Positions 61,591 to 64,000 of a stretch of DNA of 64,000 nt are shown one piece after another. Where the stretch lies: the NCBI RefSeq assembly GCF_017591435.1, contig NC_059304.1:27847111-27911110 (forward strand), read 5' to 3'. The position numbers and the translations under genes are program-made. This DNA is from Portunus trituberculatus. Taxonomy: Eukaryota; Arthropoda; Malacostraca; Decapoda; Portunidae. The notes under the pieces are model-generated. The model was given only the letters and a program-made list of their open reading frames with translations, was not told the DNA's origin and did not search any database. The stretch's first letter is position 1. Every line of letters starts with the position of its first letter.

Positions 61591-62149
61591 AAAAAGCCCG
61601 CCTGTATGATATACAGGTGGGTCATGCCCGATCGGGAAACTGTGCAAGCTTGTCATACTTGTCGCCTTTGTGTATTATGCTGCTATTTTTAGTCACTATA
61701 TCGCCTTCGAAGAGGGAAGTGGACGCTTCTCTCTTCAGAGAAAAAAGAGAGAGAGAGAGAGTGAGTGTGACATTTGCTAATATTTTAGACACAAGTGGGA
61801 CGCATGTAGCTTATCTTTCGAGAGGAAGAGGGTGAGGGAGGGAAGGGAGAGGGAAACGAAGGGAGGAGAAACATTTGAAACATTTGAAACATTTATTTAT
61901 AGCAATTAGCTATATAAACATACAAATATGTATTTGCTTTCATGTAAAAATATATACTGTAGGTACATATATAGCTAAAGCTAGCCTATATAAAGCATAG
62001 CTTTTTAGGCATGAAAAAATATCCTTAAAAATATTAAACAATCTGGCTGAGGCAACAATATCTATTACTGTAATGATGACATTATTATAACTATATATAA
62101 TATCCTAGTATTAGATTCATATATAACACAAAAGATAATTAAGATTCGT
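61591..62149. other. No gene seen
   Basis: AT-rich DNA with a short (GA) run at 61746-61762 and a GGAGGG-rich stretch near 61825-61870. No repeat partner noticed. Confidence 0.5.
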
Positions 62150-62238
62150 TTATTACTTAAGACAATAAAAAGAATGGATGACTATTCATAGGAGGTGTAC
62201 AATTTGTTCATGTATACAGACATACAGACATTCCAATT

Positions 62239-63174
62239 TTACATATAAATACAATATATGAGCAGACATACACATGTTAAGATATATATACTAACTAATA
62301 ATTTCATATACATAATTAAATTGTAGGATAGTTTAGCTTTACAAACATGTTGGATCTCAGCTAGTATTTGGGAGTTAGTTAATATGTCATTATGATATTG
62401 TGTTTCAATCTGCTTTTGAATGTGTTGAGGGAAGGAGCGTCTTGAATTTCTTTGGGAATAGTATTCCAAGTTACAGGACCCAAATAAGTTGTTGAATGTT
62501 GAAATTTTGATAAACGATGAATAGGAAAGCTAAGGTTGTTGCGGTGACGGGTAGTATAATTATGAGATGGGAGGAGGTCACGCATTTCATTCTTATTCTT
62601 ATACAAAAGTTTAGCTATTTCTATTTTTGTTATATCATCCAGTTTCAAGATTTTTGTTTCTTTGAATAGTGAATTAGTATGTTCTAAATAATCACTGTTA
62701 GTAATAATTCTTACTATTTTTTTTGAGTAATAATCTTAAAGGGGTTAGATAGGTGGTGTATGTTGTACACCAAATGGGATTACAGTAAGTAAGTAGTGGA
62801 TAAATGTGTGCATAGTATATTAATTTTAGTACATTAAAAGGCATGATATCTTTTATTTGATATAGTAAGGCAATGTGTCTTGATATTTTTTGTGTAAGAT
62901 TATGTATGTGATGTTTAAATAATAATGAATCATCATAATCGACACCAAGAAATTGTATTCTATTTGTTTTAGAAATAATTTCATTGTTGATTTTTAAATT
63001 TATTAAATGAGGTGTTTTTGTAGTAGTGAATAACATAAAGTAGGTTTTTTCAGTATTAATTGTTAGTCTGTTACATAGACACCACTGGTAAAGTCTTTTA
63101 AGTTCATGATTCGCATTCACTACAAGTTCATTTTGGTTTGGACCTGTTAAGTAAAGCGTCATGTTCTCGGCAAA
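62239..63174 (-). pseudogene. LINE D: reverse-transcriptase C-terminal half
   Basis: Starts at ENMTLYLTGPNQNELVV (the FADD box, here FAEN: both Asp are lost), then WCLCNRLTINTEKTYFMLFT, IQFLGVDYDDSLLFKHHI and YPLLTYCNPIWCTTY. After a frame change near 62700 it continues as LPSHNYTTRHRNNLSFPIHR, YLGPVTWNTIPKEIQ and LNTFKSRLKHNII. The clade differs from LINEs A, B and C. The 5' truncation point is at about 63187, right at an (AG)n tract. Confidence 0.82.
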
Positions 63175-63185
63175 CAGGATGCTCT

Positions 63186-63187
<2 letters not shown>

Positions 63188-63234
<47 letters not shown>
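63188..63234. repeat. (AG)n microsatellite
   Basis: About 46 bp of AG/GA between two LINE fragments. Confidence 0.95.
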
Positions 63235-63236
<2 letters not shown>

Positions 63237-63264
63237 GAAAATTTGTTGTTTTTGTATTTGTGTG

Positions 63265-64000
63265 TGTGTATTTACCTAGTTGTATTTACCTAGTTGTAGT
63301 TTTACAGGGCCTGGGCTTTATGCTCGTGTGGTCCCATCTCCATATCTACACTTATCCAATTTTTCTTTAAAACTATGTACACTCTTTGCTGATACCACTT
63401 CCTCACTCAAACTGTTCCAAGTCTCAACACATCTTTGCGGGAAACTAAATTTTTTAACATCTCTCAGACATCGTCCCTTCCTTAGTTTCTTACTATGCGA
63501 TCTTGTGCTTCTAAAGTCATATTCTTCTCTCAGGATCAGTTTCTCATTATCCACTTCATCCTTTCCGTTAATCAATTTATAAACTTGTATCAGATCCCTC
63601 TCTCTTCTCTGCTCCAAGGTTGGTAGATCCATTGCCTTTAGTCTCTCCTCATATGCCATCCCTTTAAATTCTGGAACCATTCTTGTAGCCATTTTTGTAG
63701 TCTCTAATTTTCTTATGTGTTTCTTTTTATGGGAGTCCACACAACTCCTGCATATTCCAATCTAGGTCTTATTTTAGTACTTATCAATTTCTTCATCATT
63801 TCCTTGTCCATATAGTGAAATGCTACTCCAATATTCCTTAGCAAATTATACGTCTCTCTGAAAATTCTATCAATATGGCTAACCGGTTGATTATTTTCTT
63901 CCATTGTCACTCCCAAGTCCTTTTCCTTTTTACTTTTTCTAGTTCTACTCCATCTCCCATCTTATAGATTCCCACTGGTCGTCTTTCACTTTTCCCATTT
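63265..64000 (-). pseudogene. LINE E: 3' part of a LINE B-family element, runs off the window
   Basis: The minus-strand frames 63916-63713 and 63740-63318 read LRNIGVAFHYMDKEMMKKLI, IRPRLEYAGVVWTPIK, then MVPEFKGMAYEERLKAMDLP, TLEQRRERDLIQVYKLINGK and VETWNSLSEEVVSAKSVHSF. This is the same protein end as LINE B (37265-37760). A frame change lies at about 63725. The 3' tail (about 63265-63300) has the unit TTACCTAGTTGTA twice. More of the element probably lies beyond 64000. Confidence 0.88.

Overview
The window is animal nuclear DNA, most likely from a decapod crustacean. That assignment is an inference: long (TA)n, (CT)n and (AG)n microsatellites, many TA-targeting DNA transposons, and non-LTR retrotransposons whose proteins resemble those I know from crab and shrimp genomes. 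There are no prokaryotic genes, CRISPR arrays or convincing tRNA/rRNA genes.

One host gene is certain: the first six exons (34817-55533, + strand, running off the right edge) of SEPSECS, O-phosphoseryl-tRNA(Sec) selenium transferase, the last enzyme of selenocysteine-tRNA synthesis. Its six exons total 821 coding nt spread over 20.7 kb. Intron 2 alone is 17 kb and is filled with transposons, including a BEL/Pao LTR retrotransposon. Intron 6 is at least 8.5 kb and holds a CR1-type LINE and two further LINE fragments.

From 655 to about 26.5 kb the DNA is almost a continuous chain of transposons, placed end to end and separated mostly by pure (TA)n tracts. I label the families F1-F17 by their terminal inverted repeats (TIRs). 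Most begin CAG(T/G) and look like Tigger/pogo, mariner or Tc1 relatives with TA targets. Most are deletion derivatives that keep only the start (helix-turn-helix part) of a transposase. F13 (21868-24263) has a nearly complete Jerky/Tigger transposase with a stop, a frameshift and a D-to-N change in its first catalytic position.

The most interesting object is element X (12185-21207). It is a DNA transposon with TIRs of roughly 450-480 bp whose frameshifted protein (13007-15225, minus) belongs to a family I know only as uncharacterised invertebrate proteins. It carries candidate D, D and E catalytic motifs and a CxxH motif as in cut-and-paste transposases. Its right TIR was later split by a LINE (15604-18931) and a piggyBac element (18963-20958), and the flanking halves match the uninterrupted left TIR.

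Between 26.5 and 34.7 kb lie further repeats, a PIF/Harbinger transposase remnant, a third F1 copy and an old LINE remnant. Inside SEPSECS intron 2 are LINE B, F14, F16, a full-length but broken Tc1 element, F3 carrying a large palindrome (F10), a BEL/Pao element, F17, and F5 carrying F11. Essentially all mobile-element genes here are broken.
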